Source of the DNA: Anaerofilum sp. An201
GTDB taxonomy: Bacteria > Bacillota > Clostridia > Oscillospirales > Ruminococcaceae
Direction of reading: 5' to 3'
Length of the DNA stretch: 64,000 nucleotides
Assembly (NCBI RefSeq): GCF_002160015.1
Contig: NZ_NFJT01000002.1
Span: forward strand, 124,001 to 188,000
Under the pieces are notes generated by a model that was not told the origin of the DNA, made no database searches, and saw only the letters and a program-made list of their open reading frames with translations. Every line of letters starts with the position of its first letter. Positions within the stretch are counted from its first letter, which is position 1. Both the position numbers and the translations under genes were made by a program. Shown here one piece after another: positions 9,460-16,795 of this stretch.

Positions 9460-9488
9460 TTGTGCACAGGGCAATTTAGGTATATAAT
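9460..9488 (+). promoter_or_regulatory. Promoter of the padR operon
   Basis: TTGTGC (9460-9465) and TATAAT (9483-9488) with a 17-base spacer, 21 bases before the padR ATG. The short leader leaves room for autoregulation at the start site. Confidence 0.7.
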
Positions 9489-9509
9489 ATTACATATAGG
9501 GGGTGCAGT

Positions 9510-9911
9510 ATGTCCATTTCTTCCAAACCAACCAATGTACAGCGCAGCGGAACGATCAACGGAATGCGCGAAAACATGAAAAAGGCCACAACCGAAATGC
9601 TGGTGCTGTTTCTTTTGAAGCAGCGCTCCATGTATGCCTACGAGATGATCCGGGAGATGGCGCGGCTGAGCGACGGAGTGTTTCAGTTCAACACGCTGTA
9701 TCTCGCGATCTACCGTCTGCAGGGGCACGGCTATGTGGCGGAGAACGAAAAAGTTATCACCGAAAACAACCGAACCCGCGTGTATTTTTCCATCACCGAA
9801 GAAGGCCTGGTCTATTTGCAGGAGATCACGAAGGAGTACCGTCTCATCACAAACACCATCGACAAAATGCTGCAGCTGGACGGTGCCATCTACGAGGAGG
9901 ACGCCCTGTGA
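9510..9911 (+). CDS. PadR family transcriptional regulator
   Basis: A 133-residue cytoplasmic repressor with the PadR winged helix: ATTEMLVLFLLKQRSMYAYE is the first helix pair, FNTLYLAIYRLQGHGYV the recognition region and ENNRTRVYFSITEEG the wing. A non-conserved N-terminal tail of about 20 residues precedes it. GGGGGTGC stands before the ATG. Its stop overlaps the GTG start of the next gene, a small membrane protein, a common clostridial pairing in which the regulator controls its own operon in response to envelope or drug stress. No target is visible beyond its own promoter. Confidence 0.88.
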   Translation: MSISSKPTNVQRSGTINGMRENMKKATTEMLVLFLLKQRSMYAYEMIREMARLSDGVFQFNTLYLAIYRLQGHGYVAENEKVITENNRTRVYFSITEEGLVYLQEITKEYRLITNTIDKMLQLDGAIYEEDAL

Positions 9912-10300
9912 CGGATCAACAGCTGAGACGGTATTTGCAGCAGGCCGGGCGGTATCTGGATTGCTCCCGCGAGGACCGCAGCCGTTTTGCACAGCAGATC
10001 CGCACCGCCGCCGCAGAGATCGAACGGGAGCAGCCCGGCGCAGCGTGGGAGGACTGTCTCCGCGTTTTGGGAACTCCCCAGCAGGCTGCCCAGGAGTATA
10101 TGCGGGCTTTCTCCCCCGACTCCGTGAGTCGCTATAAAAAGCAACGCCGTCTGCGCCGCTGCGCGAGCGCTGCTGCAACAGGCGCTGTAATCGCGGTCCT
10201 GCTGGCTTTGGCCTGTTACTGGTGGTTTATGCGGGAGTATACCGTGGTGGAAGTGCAGGCGAGATTTGCTGCGTCTGTTTTCGGCTGGATTCTCTCCTGA
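9908..10300 (+). CDS. PadR-associated small membrane protein (HAAS/DUF6120-like)
   Basis: A 130-residue protein starting at GTG 9908, which overlaps the padR stop. The N-terminal half is helical and soluble (QLRRYLQQAGRYLDCSREDR; RVLGTPQQAAQEYMRAF), the layout of the HAAS/DUF1700-type domain found next to PadR genes. One transmembrane helix follows at about residues 88-108 (AATGAVIAVLLALACYW) with a short outer tail. A partner or signalling role for the PadR protein is inferred from position only. No enzymatic motif is seen. Confidence 0.7.
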   Translation: MTDQQLRRYLQQAGRYLDCSREDRSRFAQQIRTAAAEIEREQPGAAWEDCLRVLGTPQQAAQEYMRAFSPDSVSRYKKQRRLRRCASAAATGAVIAVLLALACYWWFMREYTVVEVQARFAASVFGWILS

Positions 10301-10342
10301 AAAACGCAAGCTGGATTCCCGGCATTCCATATCCCGAATTTT

Positions 10343-10381
10343 CAGCCGAAAAGCTGGTTGGCTTTCCGGCTGATTTTTTAT
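10343..10381 (+). terminator. Intrinsic terminator of the padR operon
   Basis: AGCCGAAAAGC and GCTTTCCGGCT form an 11-bp stem with one mismatch and a 6-base loop, followed by GATTTTTTA. A longer inverted repeat, TTTTCGGCTG (near 10277) with CAGCCGAAAA (10343-10352), could form an alternative fold. Confidence 0.7.
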
Positions 10382-10523
10382 TGTATCCCGAGCAGGTCCT
10401 GCGCGCATGGCCTTTTGTGCGCGCCGGTGTATCCGTTTTTTACAGCAAAAGCCCGCCCCGCTTTCCGGAAGGAAAACAGGGCGGACTCTTTTTACAATAT
10501 CGGCAAACTGGCAGAACTGCCTT

Positions 10524-13500
10524 TTACTGACGGCGCTTTTTCAGCAGGAACGCACCCACACCGCTCATTGCCAGCAGGACGGCCGCCGCAGCGGGCAGCG
10601 CCGTATCGCCGGTGGCGGGAAGCTCTGTGGTGGTGTCGGTCCCGCTTTCGGGTGTGGCAGTGGGTTCTGTGGTCGGCTCCACCGTGGGTTCTGCTGTGGG
10701 TTCGGCAGTCGGTTCCGCAGTGGGTTCTGCCGTGGGTTCCGCTGTGGGTTCCGCAGTCGGCACCGCCGTGGGCTCCGCGGTGGGCTCCGCCGTGGGTTCG
10801 GCTGTGGGTTCGGCCGTCGGCTCTGCTGTGGGTTCTGGCGTGGGTTCAGCGGTCGGGATCGGCGTCGCAGTGGGCTGCACCTCCTGCTCCACCTTGCTCA
10901 CCACAATAAAGCTCACCTGCACGGCGCTGTCGGTGGAGGCATTGGGCGCCACTTCCACAGTGAGGACACCGTCCTCCCCCACCTGCACATCGGTGTAGTG
11001 CAGCGTGTCCGGGGTGTCGTTGCAGTTCTGATAGTAGGAATAACCGGTGGTCACGGCGCTGCCGTTCAGCAGGATATCGGCCGCGCGCTGGGTGTTCCAG
11101 TTGGCCCAGCCGGAGGGGTCGAACATGCCGATGGACACCTCATATTCGCCCGGCTCCAGGTCGAAGCGGTAGGTGATGCTGTCGGTTTTGTTGGCCGCAT
11201 AGCGCAGGCTCTGGTAGATGTCGGCGGTGTTTCCGCGCAGCGAACCGGCTGCACCGACATAGCCAAATCCGGCTGCGGCGTCGTAGGCGCCGTCGTTCAC
11301 CGTGTTCCGAACGGTGTCGGCGTTTTCGGCCATGATCTTTTCATAGTCGGCGCTCATGGGTTCGGCCGCCATGTTGGCAAAGTAGACCACGTTGGTGGGG
11401 ACCACAAAGGCAGAGATCTCCGCCACCGCGTTCCGGCAGTCCAGCAGGGTGGCCTCGACGGTGGTGCTGCCGAGATTGTCGATGGTCCATTCCACCGCCG
11501 TGCTCATCTGCCTGCCGTTCCAGATCACTTCCAGCGTGTCGGGCAGGTTGCTGCCGTCGGTGTATACCGTTTCCGGAAGGTCGGTGAGGACCTTGGTGGG
11601 GGCAAGCGCATCCAGACGGTCCAGCGTCCAGTCGCTCTCGCCCAGAATGGCGATGGTGTGATTGTCGGGATTCACCTGCAGCGGCAGCCAGACAGTGCGG
11701 CTGTCGGTGAGGTTGTTCCCGTTCCAGCGGTCGCCCATGTAGATGAACTTGCCGGCCTCGGCGTCGATGGGCAGTACATAGGTCACCTGCGTGTTGAAGC
11801 ATTTGCCGGTGTCGTTCTTGGCGGGATTGCCCATCGCCTCCCAGCCGGACAGCAGGTCCTGGCTGCGGTAGTAGGTGTGGGCGGTGCTGTTCCAGCCGTC
11901 GGTGCCGGAGGTGATCATGTAGTACCAGCCGTCGTACTTAAAGACAGCGGGCGCTTCGCGGCTGGTCTCGCTCACGATGCGGCCGGCCCAGGTGACGCCC
12001 TGCCCGTCGCTGTTCTCGGTGGCGGTGTCGGTGTAGTTCTCATCCAGCAGCGAGATATACAGGCGGGCGTTCATCTCGCTGGAATAGATCACATAGGCGT
12101 CGTCCGCGCCGTCGCTGTTGCTGTCCACGCCCTTGTCCACAAAGACGGTCATGTCGCGGGATTCGCCCAGGCGGTCGGCGTGGTAGGCGGTGTCGTAGTT
12201 CATGCGGGTCATGTTGACCAGCTTGAAGGGGCCGAACGGGCTGTCGCTCTCGGCAAAGCCCACCATCGCGCGGCTGTAGCGGCTGGCGCTCATGTCGCCT
12301 TCACAGCCGCCGGCCACCCACTCATTCAGCACCTGGTTGTTGTACAGCGGCCCGTCGGCGTGGAACACGATCACAAACTTGCCGGTGCTCTCGTTGTAGA
12401 TCATCTTGGGGCGCTCGGTGATGCAGTAGTCGCCGTAGAGCCCCTCAAAGGCCATCTGCAGCGGCGAAGTGACCTGGGTGCCGCGGGTCTGGCTGTCGGG
12501 GTAGAGCAGGCTGGAAGTTTCGATCGGAGTCTCGTCGTAGCTCTTGGCCGTCCAGGTGGTGTCGTCGGCGCTGACAGGCGCTTTGTCGAACTCGGTCACA
12601 TAAGCGCGCAGGAAGCGTTTGACCTCGTCGAAGTCCTCCTGTGCCACCCCTTCGGGAGCGGTCTCCAGTCTGCCCCATGCTTTCAGCGTCTCGTAGCTGG
12701 TCTGGGACAGCTGCATGGCGTTGTAGTCCTGGGTGGTGCCTTCGCCGTCCGCCCCCACCGACGAGGTGACGGCCTTTTCGTCCGACTCCTCGATGGGCAG
12801 GATGGTGTTCTGAAGGTACAGGACGGTGCCGCGGTCGGTCCAGTTGTACAGGTCGGTGGAGACATAGCAGCGCACGCCGTCCACCGGGCGGGTGTTGTTG
12901 GTCTTGTCCTCGCCGTACCACAGATAGACCGTCTTGCCCGGGGTGATCGCGCCGTCGCCGTCGAGGTCATAGTTCACACAGCCGTCGCCGGTCCCCTCCT
13001 GCAGGGCCATCGCGCTGCCGCCGTGCGCCTGCATCGGCAGGCCGGTATCGGCGTAGATGACATCGCCGTCGGTGCCGGGGATGCTGGTGTAGGGATCGGG
13101 CAGAACGCGCAGGCCGTCATAGATGCTCTGCAGCTCCTCGGCAGCTTGCTGCGCCTGCTGGCTGGTGGCATCCTCGTCCTCCAACAGCGCCCTGGCGGAT
13201 TCCAGCGCCTCGTTCAGGTCCTGCAGGCTGTCTTTGGGGATCGTGGCGCCGGAACCGGTGACCTGGCCGATCTCCAGCGGGGTCTCGGCATAGTTCACAC
13301 CGGCGGCAAGGTCGGCTTCCAGCTGTGCCTCCACGCGCTGTATGGTGTTTTCCAGGATGGTGAAGTCGGCGTCGGCCTTGGCCTGCCTGCGGGAGGCGGT
13401 GGCCTCCTTCGCCTCGGCTTCGGTCATCGCGGCGTCGGAATACACGAGATTGTCGTACTGGCCGTTGTTGAGATAGCTGGTGTTCAGTGAGCGCCCCAGC

Positions 13501-14165
13501 ATGGCCTGGATGTCGGACATGGCGCTGAGCCGGAAGCCGACGTCCTCCACCTGCGCGGAGAGCTGGCCGTTGACATACACCGCCGCCGACCCGTTGCCGC
13601 CGTCCTTCTCTTCGTAGACCAGCGCGATGGCGTTCCACTGGCCCTGTTCAAACCCGGCCAGGGAGGCGGAATGGGCGCTGACGCCGCTGGGATAGGCGCC
13701 CCAGCGCAGATCTCCCGCATAGGTGGAGATGCGCAGCGCGTTCGCGCTGTTGCCGATGCTGAGCGCGGCACTGCGGGTGAGCGCGTCGCCGGAGGAGGTG
13801 TCCTCGGTCTTGACGTCCAGCAGGATGGTGAAGGCTGTTTTGCCGAACAGCTGCTGCGCGCTGTTGATGGAAGCGTGATAGCTGCCGGTGTTGTTCCAGC
13901 CCTGGCGCATCTCGTACACGGTACCGAACGGATCGATGGTGGACACAACGGCATTGGCGGCGTAGGTGAGGCCGCCGGTCTCCTCCAGTGCGTCGGCCTG
14001 TGCGGTGAGCGGCTGCACCGTCTGCGGGGAGGCCGCCAGCCAGCCTGCGGCAGTTGTGCCCGCCACGGCGTCGGCCAGCACCGATACCGGCATCGCGCCC
14101 GCAAACACGCCCGCGCAAAGCGCCGCTGCCAGAATGCGTTTGCCCTGCTTTTTCATGTGTTTCAT
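10524..14165 (-). CDS. Cell-wall-anchored GH43_24 glycosidase (predicted exo-beta-1,3-galactanase)
   Basis: A 1213-residue surface enzyme. In order: signal peptide (about 1-30), LamG/concanavalin-like domain (about 72-242), a helical FIVAR-like stretch (242-365), GH43 catalytic domain (about 370-850), a bacterial Ig-like Big_4 segment (857-922), a malectin/CBM-like domain (925-1085), a PTAE-repeat linker, LPATG (about 1182) with a hydrophobic helix and KKRRQ tail for sortase anchoring. Subfamily 24 features are MQAHGGSAMAL, LYNWTDRG, ITERPKMIYN, SRDMTVF, REAPAVFKYDGWYYMITSG and FIYMGDRWNGNNLTDSR. Family members release galactose from beta-1,3-galactan of arabinogalactan, which fits the mgl importer nearby. 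The ATG at 14165 follows AAGGAG. Substrate is inferred from the subfamily. Confidence 0.85.
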   Translation of the reverse strand: MKHMKKQGKRILAAALCAGVFAGAMPVSVLADAVAGTTAAGWLAASPQTVQPLTAQADALEETGGLTYAANAVVSTIDPFGTVYEMRQGWNNTGSYHASINSAQQLFGKTAFTILLDVKTEDTSSGDALTRSAALSIGNSANALRISTYAGDLRWGAYPSGVSAHSASLAGFEQGQWNAIALVYEEKDGGNGSAAVYVNGQLSAQVEDVGFRLSAMSDIQAMLGRSLNTSYLNNGQYDNLVYSDAAMTEAEAKEATASRRQAKADADFTILENTIQRVEAQLEADLAAGVNYAETPLEIGQVTGSGATIPKDSLQDLNEALESARALLEDEDATSQQAQQAAEELQSIYDGLRVLPDPYTSIPGTDGDVIYADTGLPMQAHGGSAMALQEGTGDGCVNYDLDGDGAITPGKTVYLWYGEDKTNNTRPVDGVRCYVSTDLYNWTDRGTVLYLQNTILPIEESDEKAVTSSVGADGEGTTQDYNAMQLSQTSYETLKAWGRLETAPEGVAQEDFDEVKRFLRAYVTEFDKAPVSADDTTWTAKSYDETPIETSSLLYPDSQTRGTQVTSPLQMAFEGLYGDYCITERPKMIYNESTGKFVIVFHADGPLYNNQVLNEWVAGGCEGDMSASRYSRAMVGFAESDSPFGPFKLVNMTRMNYDTAYHADRLGESRDMTVFVDKGVDSNSDGADDAYVIYSSEMNARLYISLLDENYTDTATENSDGQGVTWAGRIVSETSREAPAVFKYDGWYYMITSGTDGWNSTAHTYYRSQDLLSGWEAMGNPAKNDTGKCFNTQVTYVLPIDAEAGKFIYMGDRWNGNNLTDSRTVWLPLQVNPDNHTIAILGESDWTLDRLDALAPTKVLTDLPETVYTDGSNLPDTLEVIWNGRQMSTAVEWTIDNLGSTTVEATLLDCRNAVAEISAFVVPTNVVYFANMAAEPMSADYEKIMAENADTVRNTVNDGAYDAAAGFGYVGAAGSLRGNTADIYQSLRYAANKTDSITYRFDLEPGEYEVSIGMFDPSGWANWNTQRAADILLNGSAVTTGYSYYQNCNDTPDTLHYTDVQVGEDGVLTVEVAPNASTDSAVQVSFIVVSKVEQEVQPTATPIPTAEPTPEPTAEPTAEPTAEPTAEPTAEPTAVPTAEPTAEPTAEPTAEPTAEPTAEPTVEPTTEPTATPESGTDTTTELPATGDTALPAAAAVLLAMSGVGAFLLKKRRQ
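10660..10857 (-). repeat. Tandem repeat encoding the PTAE linker
   Basis: A 12-bp unit encoding Pro-Thr-Ala-Glu is repeated with synonymous variation about fifteen times inside the GH43_24 gene. It encodes an extended wall-spanning linker and is a likely site of copy-number change between strains. Confidence 0.9.
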
Positions 14166-14292
14166 TCCGTCTTTTGCTCCTTTTCCCCGACGCCCGCTTT
14201 GCTGTGTCCGCTTTCTGTGCAACGGCGGCATCGGTGTTTCGATTGGCAGGCAGGCGCACAAATCGCACGTTCTGCCGCACCAGCTGGTTTCC

Positions 14293-14322
14293 ATTATAAT
14301 TGGTTCTTTTTTACATTGTCCA
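14293..14322 (-). promoter_or_regulatory. Promoter of the GH43_24 gene
   Basis: TGGACA (14317-14322) and TATAAT (14293-14298) on the minus strand with an 18-base spacer, giving a leader of about 120 bases. The leader has no obvious riboswitch fold. Confidence 0.7.
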
Positions 14323-14538
14323 TGTACTTTTTCCCTTGCATTTTGCAGGGTGCAGCGTAAAAATTGCATGTTTCCCGCCGGGTGTGTGTATTCTGCACAA
14401 CATTGTGTTTGCCAATTGTGCAGATGCCACAAACAGCGCTGCCCCGCGGGCCGGGCTGTTGATGCAGCCGGAAGGGTTTGCAAGGAGGGAGATTCGACCG
14501 CATCCGTTCCGTCTGGGACAGCACCGATGCTTTCCTGC

Positions 14539-14590
14539 AAAGGCTTCCCCCTGGGGGGAAGCTGTCGCCTGCAGGGCGACTGATGAGGGG
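14539..14590 (+). repeat. Dispersed double-hairpin element, copy A1
   Basis: Two hairpins in a row (TTCCCC with GGGGAA; GTCGCC with GGCGAC) end in TGATGAGGGG. It is near identical to the element at 37616-37666 and lies in inverted orientation to a related copy at 14661-14713. Confidence 0.8.
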
Positions 14591-14660
14591 AAGGCTTGCG
14601 GTACTCACAAACCTTCTGTCAAAGCATTTTTTGGGAAGGCTCGGCGAGGGAGGAAGGCTT

Positions 14661-14713
14661 CCACCTCATCCGCCCCGCTTTGCGGGGCACCTTCCCCTGC
14701 CAGGGGAAGGCTT
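14661..14713 (-). repeat. Dispersed double-hairpin element, copy B1
   Basis: Read on the minus strand it has the same order as A1: CCTTCCCC/GGGGAAGG hairpin, GCCCCGC/GCGGGGC hairpin, then GGATGAGG. It is near identical to the element at 37531-37583. The 300 bases around A1 and B1 hold no gene. Confidence 0.8.
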
Positions 14714-14756
14714 GCTCTGCCCGCAACCCTTCCGCCAAAGCATGGTTTCAACAAAC

Positions 14757-14800
14757 AAGCCCGAGGGGCAAGGTATTTTGTACCTTGCCCCTCGGGCTTT
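14757..14800 (-). terminator. Long terminator downstream of ssrA
   Basis: A perfect 19-bp stem (14757-14775 with 14781-14799) with a 5-base loop, followed on the minus strand by TTGTTTGTT. It is about 60 bases beyond the tmRNA CCA end and probably stops ssrA transcription. Confidence 0.75.
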
Positions 14801-14857
14801 GTTCTGACATCGCATCCGCATCCCCGCGGCAGAGCAGGGGTTCGCGCAATGTCCATC

Positions 14858-15208
14858 TGGTGGAGATGACGGGAATCGAACCCGTGTCCGAAAAGAAGTC
14901 TATGAGAGTATCTCCGGGTGCAGTTTGTTTACAACATTCCCTTCGCATCAGGCCAACAAACAGGCCGGTGCGTTGGTAGCTTCATGAATTCATGGCCGCC
15001 TGCAAAGCTTAGGGCTGCGCACGTTCAGTGCCTAACATGATGCTCTGGCCCCACACGGCACTTGAGTGGGCAGAACAGCCGCCTATAATTAGGCAGCGAC
15101 AGCTAATTTGTTGTTATCAGCTATTGTTTTGGAGGAGTTTTTCGTGTGTCCCCCGAACACGACCCGCTGCTCGCACTTCCCTCTCCCCGTCGAAACCTTT
15201 ACATCCCC
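14858..15208 (-). ncRNA. ssrA: Transfer-messenger RNA
   Basis: The 351-base tmRNA rescues stalled ribosomes with SmpB. The 5' end GGGGATG pairs with CATCTCC of the 3' end to form the tRNA-like acceptor stem, the T arm reads GGGTTCGATTCCC, and CCA is encoded at 14860-14858. TTTCGACGGGGA near the 5' end is the conserved D-loop region. The tag reading frame ends in Ala-Asp-Asn-Asn-Lys-Leu-Ala-Val-Ala-Ala and TAA (near 15080); the exact resume codon could not be fixed by eye. smpB lies directly upstream on the same strand. Confidence 0.95.
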
Positions 15209-15271
15209 TTATATCGCCTCTCGGTTTGGGAGAGGCGGGAAAAACGGTGGGACGGCAGATTTTTGTGCCGA

Positions 15272-15742
15272 TCAGTATTTTGCCTTCATCGCGCGGTCGA
15301 TGTCGCGCTTTGCGTCACGCTCAGCGATGGAGGCGCGCTTATCGTAGTTCTTTTTGCCCTTGCACAGGCCCAGATCCACCTTCACCCGGCTGCCCTTGAA
15401 ATACAGAGCCAGCGGAATGAGCGTGTAGCCCTGCAGCTTGATCTGCTGGGCCAGCTTGCGGATCTGCACGCGGTGCATCAGCAAACGGCGCGGACGCATG
15501 GGGTCCCGGTTGAAGATATTGCCTTTTTCGTACGGGCTGATGTGCATACCGTGCAGGATCAGCTCACCGTCCTCGATCTCCACCCAGGAATCCTTCAGGT
15601 TCACCTGCCCCATGCGCAGGCTCTTCACCTCGGTGCCCACCAGCTCGATGCCGGCTTCCATGGCTTCGATCACAAAATAGTCGTGCCGCGCTTTGCGGTT
15701 GGCCGCGATGGTGCGGTTTTCCGGTTTCTGCTGCCCGGCCAT
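15272..15742 (-). CDS. smpB: SsrA-binding protein SmpB
   Basis: A 156-residue RNA-binding protein that delivers tmRNA to stalled ribosomes. Conserved family stretches include NRKARHDYFVIEAMEAGIEL, GTEVKSLRMGQVNLKDS, HISPYEKGN, RRLLMHR and LCKGKKNYDKR, with the basic C-terminal tail RDIDRAMKAKY. The ATG at 15742 is preferred to an in-frame GTG at 15751 that abuts the ribosome site. Its partner ssrA follows 63 bp downstream on the same strand. Confidence 0.97.
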   Translation of the reverse strand: MAGQQKPENRTIAANRKARHDYFVIEAMEAGIELVGTEVKSLRMGQVNLKDSWVEIEDGELILHGMHISPYEKGNIFNRDPMRPRRLLMHRVQIRKLAQQIKLQGYTLIPLALYFKGSRVKVDLGLCKGKKNYDKRASIAERDAKRDIDRAMKAKY

Positions 15743-15810
15743 TTTGCTCACGTCCTTTCCAAATGGGTGGTAGCTTATTATACACCTATATGGGCGGCCC
15801 TGTCAAGCGG

Positions 15811-16410
15811 TCACATCTCGCCGCGCCCGGACAGCGCCCGGTAGAGGGTGGTGCCGTCGGCGTATTCCAGGCTGCCGCCCACCGGCAGGCCGTAGGCCAG
15901 ACGGGTGGTCTTGATGCCAAGCGGCTTGATGAGGCGGGCCAGATAGGTGGCGGTGACGTCCCCCTCCACGGTGGGGCTGGTGGCCATGATGACCTCCTTC
16001 ACCGTGCCGTCCTGCAGGCGGGCCAGCAGCTCCCGGATGCACAACTGGTCGGCTCCGATGCCGTCCATCGGGGAGAACAGCCCGTGCAGCACATGGTACA
16101 GCCCGTTGTACTCGCGGGTGCGCTCGAAGGCGGTGACGTCCCGCGGGCTCTCCACCACACAGATCACGCTACGGTCCCGCTTTGTGCTCTGGCAGATGGG
16201 GCACAGCTCCTCCTCGGTGTAGTCCTGGCACACCTTACAGCGGTGCAGCCGGCGGTGCGCCGCACGGATGGCGTCGGCCAGCGCGTCGGCCTCGGCGTCG
16301 GTCATCCCCATGACCTGATAGGCCATGCGGGTGGCGTTCTTGCGCCCCACCCCCGAAAACCGGCTGAACTGGTCGATCAGCTGCTGCAGCGGCGCTGCCT
16401 GTTTTGCCAT
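15811..16410 (-). CDS. recR: Recombination protein RecR
   Basis: A 199-residue recombination mediator acting with RecF and RecO at single-strand gaps. It has a helix-hairpin-helix at the N-terminus (FSRFSGVGRKNATRMAY), a four-cysteine zinc finger (CKVCQDYTEEELCPIC, residues about 57-72) and a Toprim domain (ICVVESPRDVTAFERT to LAYGLPVGGSLEYAD). Length matches the family. GGAGAAGAGG precedes the ATG. It sits 40 bp after ybaB in the conserved dnaX-ybaB-recR order. Confidence 0.97.
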   Translation of the reverse strand: MAKQAAPLQQLIDQFSRFSGVGRKNATRMAYQVMGMTDAEADALADAIRAAHRRLHRCKVCQDYTEEELCPICQSTKRDRSVICVVESPRDVTAFERTREYNGLYHVLHGLFSPMDGIGADQLCIRELLARLQDGTVKEVIMATSPTVEGDVTATYLARLIKPLGIKTTRLAYGLPVGGSLEYADGTTLYRALSGRGEM

Positions 16411-16450
16411 ATACCTCTTCTCCTTTGCTGTCTGTGGACCGCAAAAAGGC

Positions 16451-16795
16451 TCACAGGCTCATGCCGGGGATGTTCATGCCGCCGGTGATCTTGCCCAGCT
16501 CGGCGCTGGACGCCTCGTCCACCACGCGCACGGCGTCGTTGAAGGCGGCGGCCACCATGTCCTCCAGCATCTCGATGTCGTCGGGGTCCACGGCCTCGGG
16601 CTTGATCTTCACGGCGGTGATCTGGTGGGTGCCCATCATGGTCACTTCCACCATCCCACCGCCGGCGGTGCCCTTGTACTCGGTGGCTTCCAGCTCGGCC
16701 TGCTTGGCCTTCATGTCTTCCTGCATCTTCTGGGCCTGGCGCATCAGCGCGCTCACGTCGGGGCGGCCGAAGCCCTGGGGCATTCTTGCTTTCAT
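16451..16795 (-). CDS. YbaB/EbfC family nucleoid-associated protein
   Basis: A 114-residue DNA-binding protein of the YbaB/EbfC family, which forms tweezer-shaped dimers on DNA. Family features are [36 protein letters not shown] and [14 protein letters not shown]. The start overlaps the dnaX stop (ATGA), so it is translationally coupled, and recR follows. The C-terminal Gly/Met-rich tail is typical. Confidence 0.95.
   Translation of the reverse strand: MKARMPQGFGRPDVSALMRQAQKMQEDMKAKQAELEATEYKGTAGGGMVEVTMMGTHQITAVKIKPEAVDPDDIEMLEDMVAAAFNDAVRVVDEASSAELGKITGGMNIPGMSL

Noticed and set aside
9017-9479. Small open frames between mglB and padR
   Set aside because: No ribosome sites and no conserved motif; the stretch holds promoters for both flanking operons.
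10660-10857. Regular repeats resembling a CRISPR array
   Set aside because: The 12-bp units are in frame, differ only at synonymous positions and encode the PTAE wall linker; there are no unique spacers.
10407-13490. 1027-codon plus-strand open frame across the GH43_24 gene
   Set aside because: Antisense to a clear multi-domain enzyme; the Phe/Gly/Arg repeats only mirror the PTAE codons.
15209-15271. GCCTCTC/GAGAGGC hairpin between smpB and ssrA taken as an smpB terminator
   Set aside because: No T run follows on the minus strand, and ssrA starts immediately after; processing or co-transcription is as likely.
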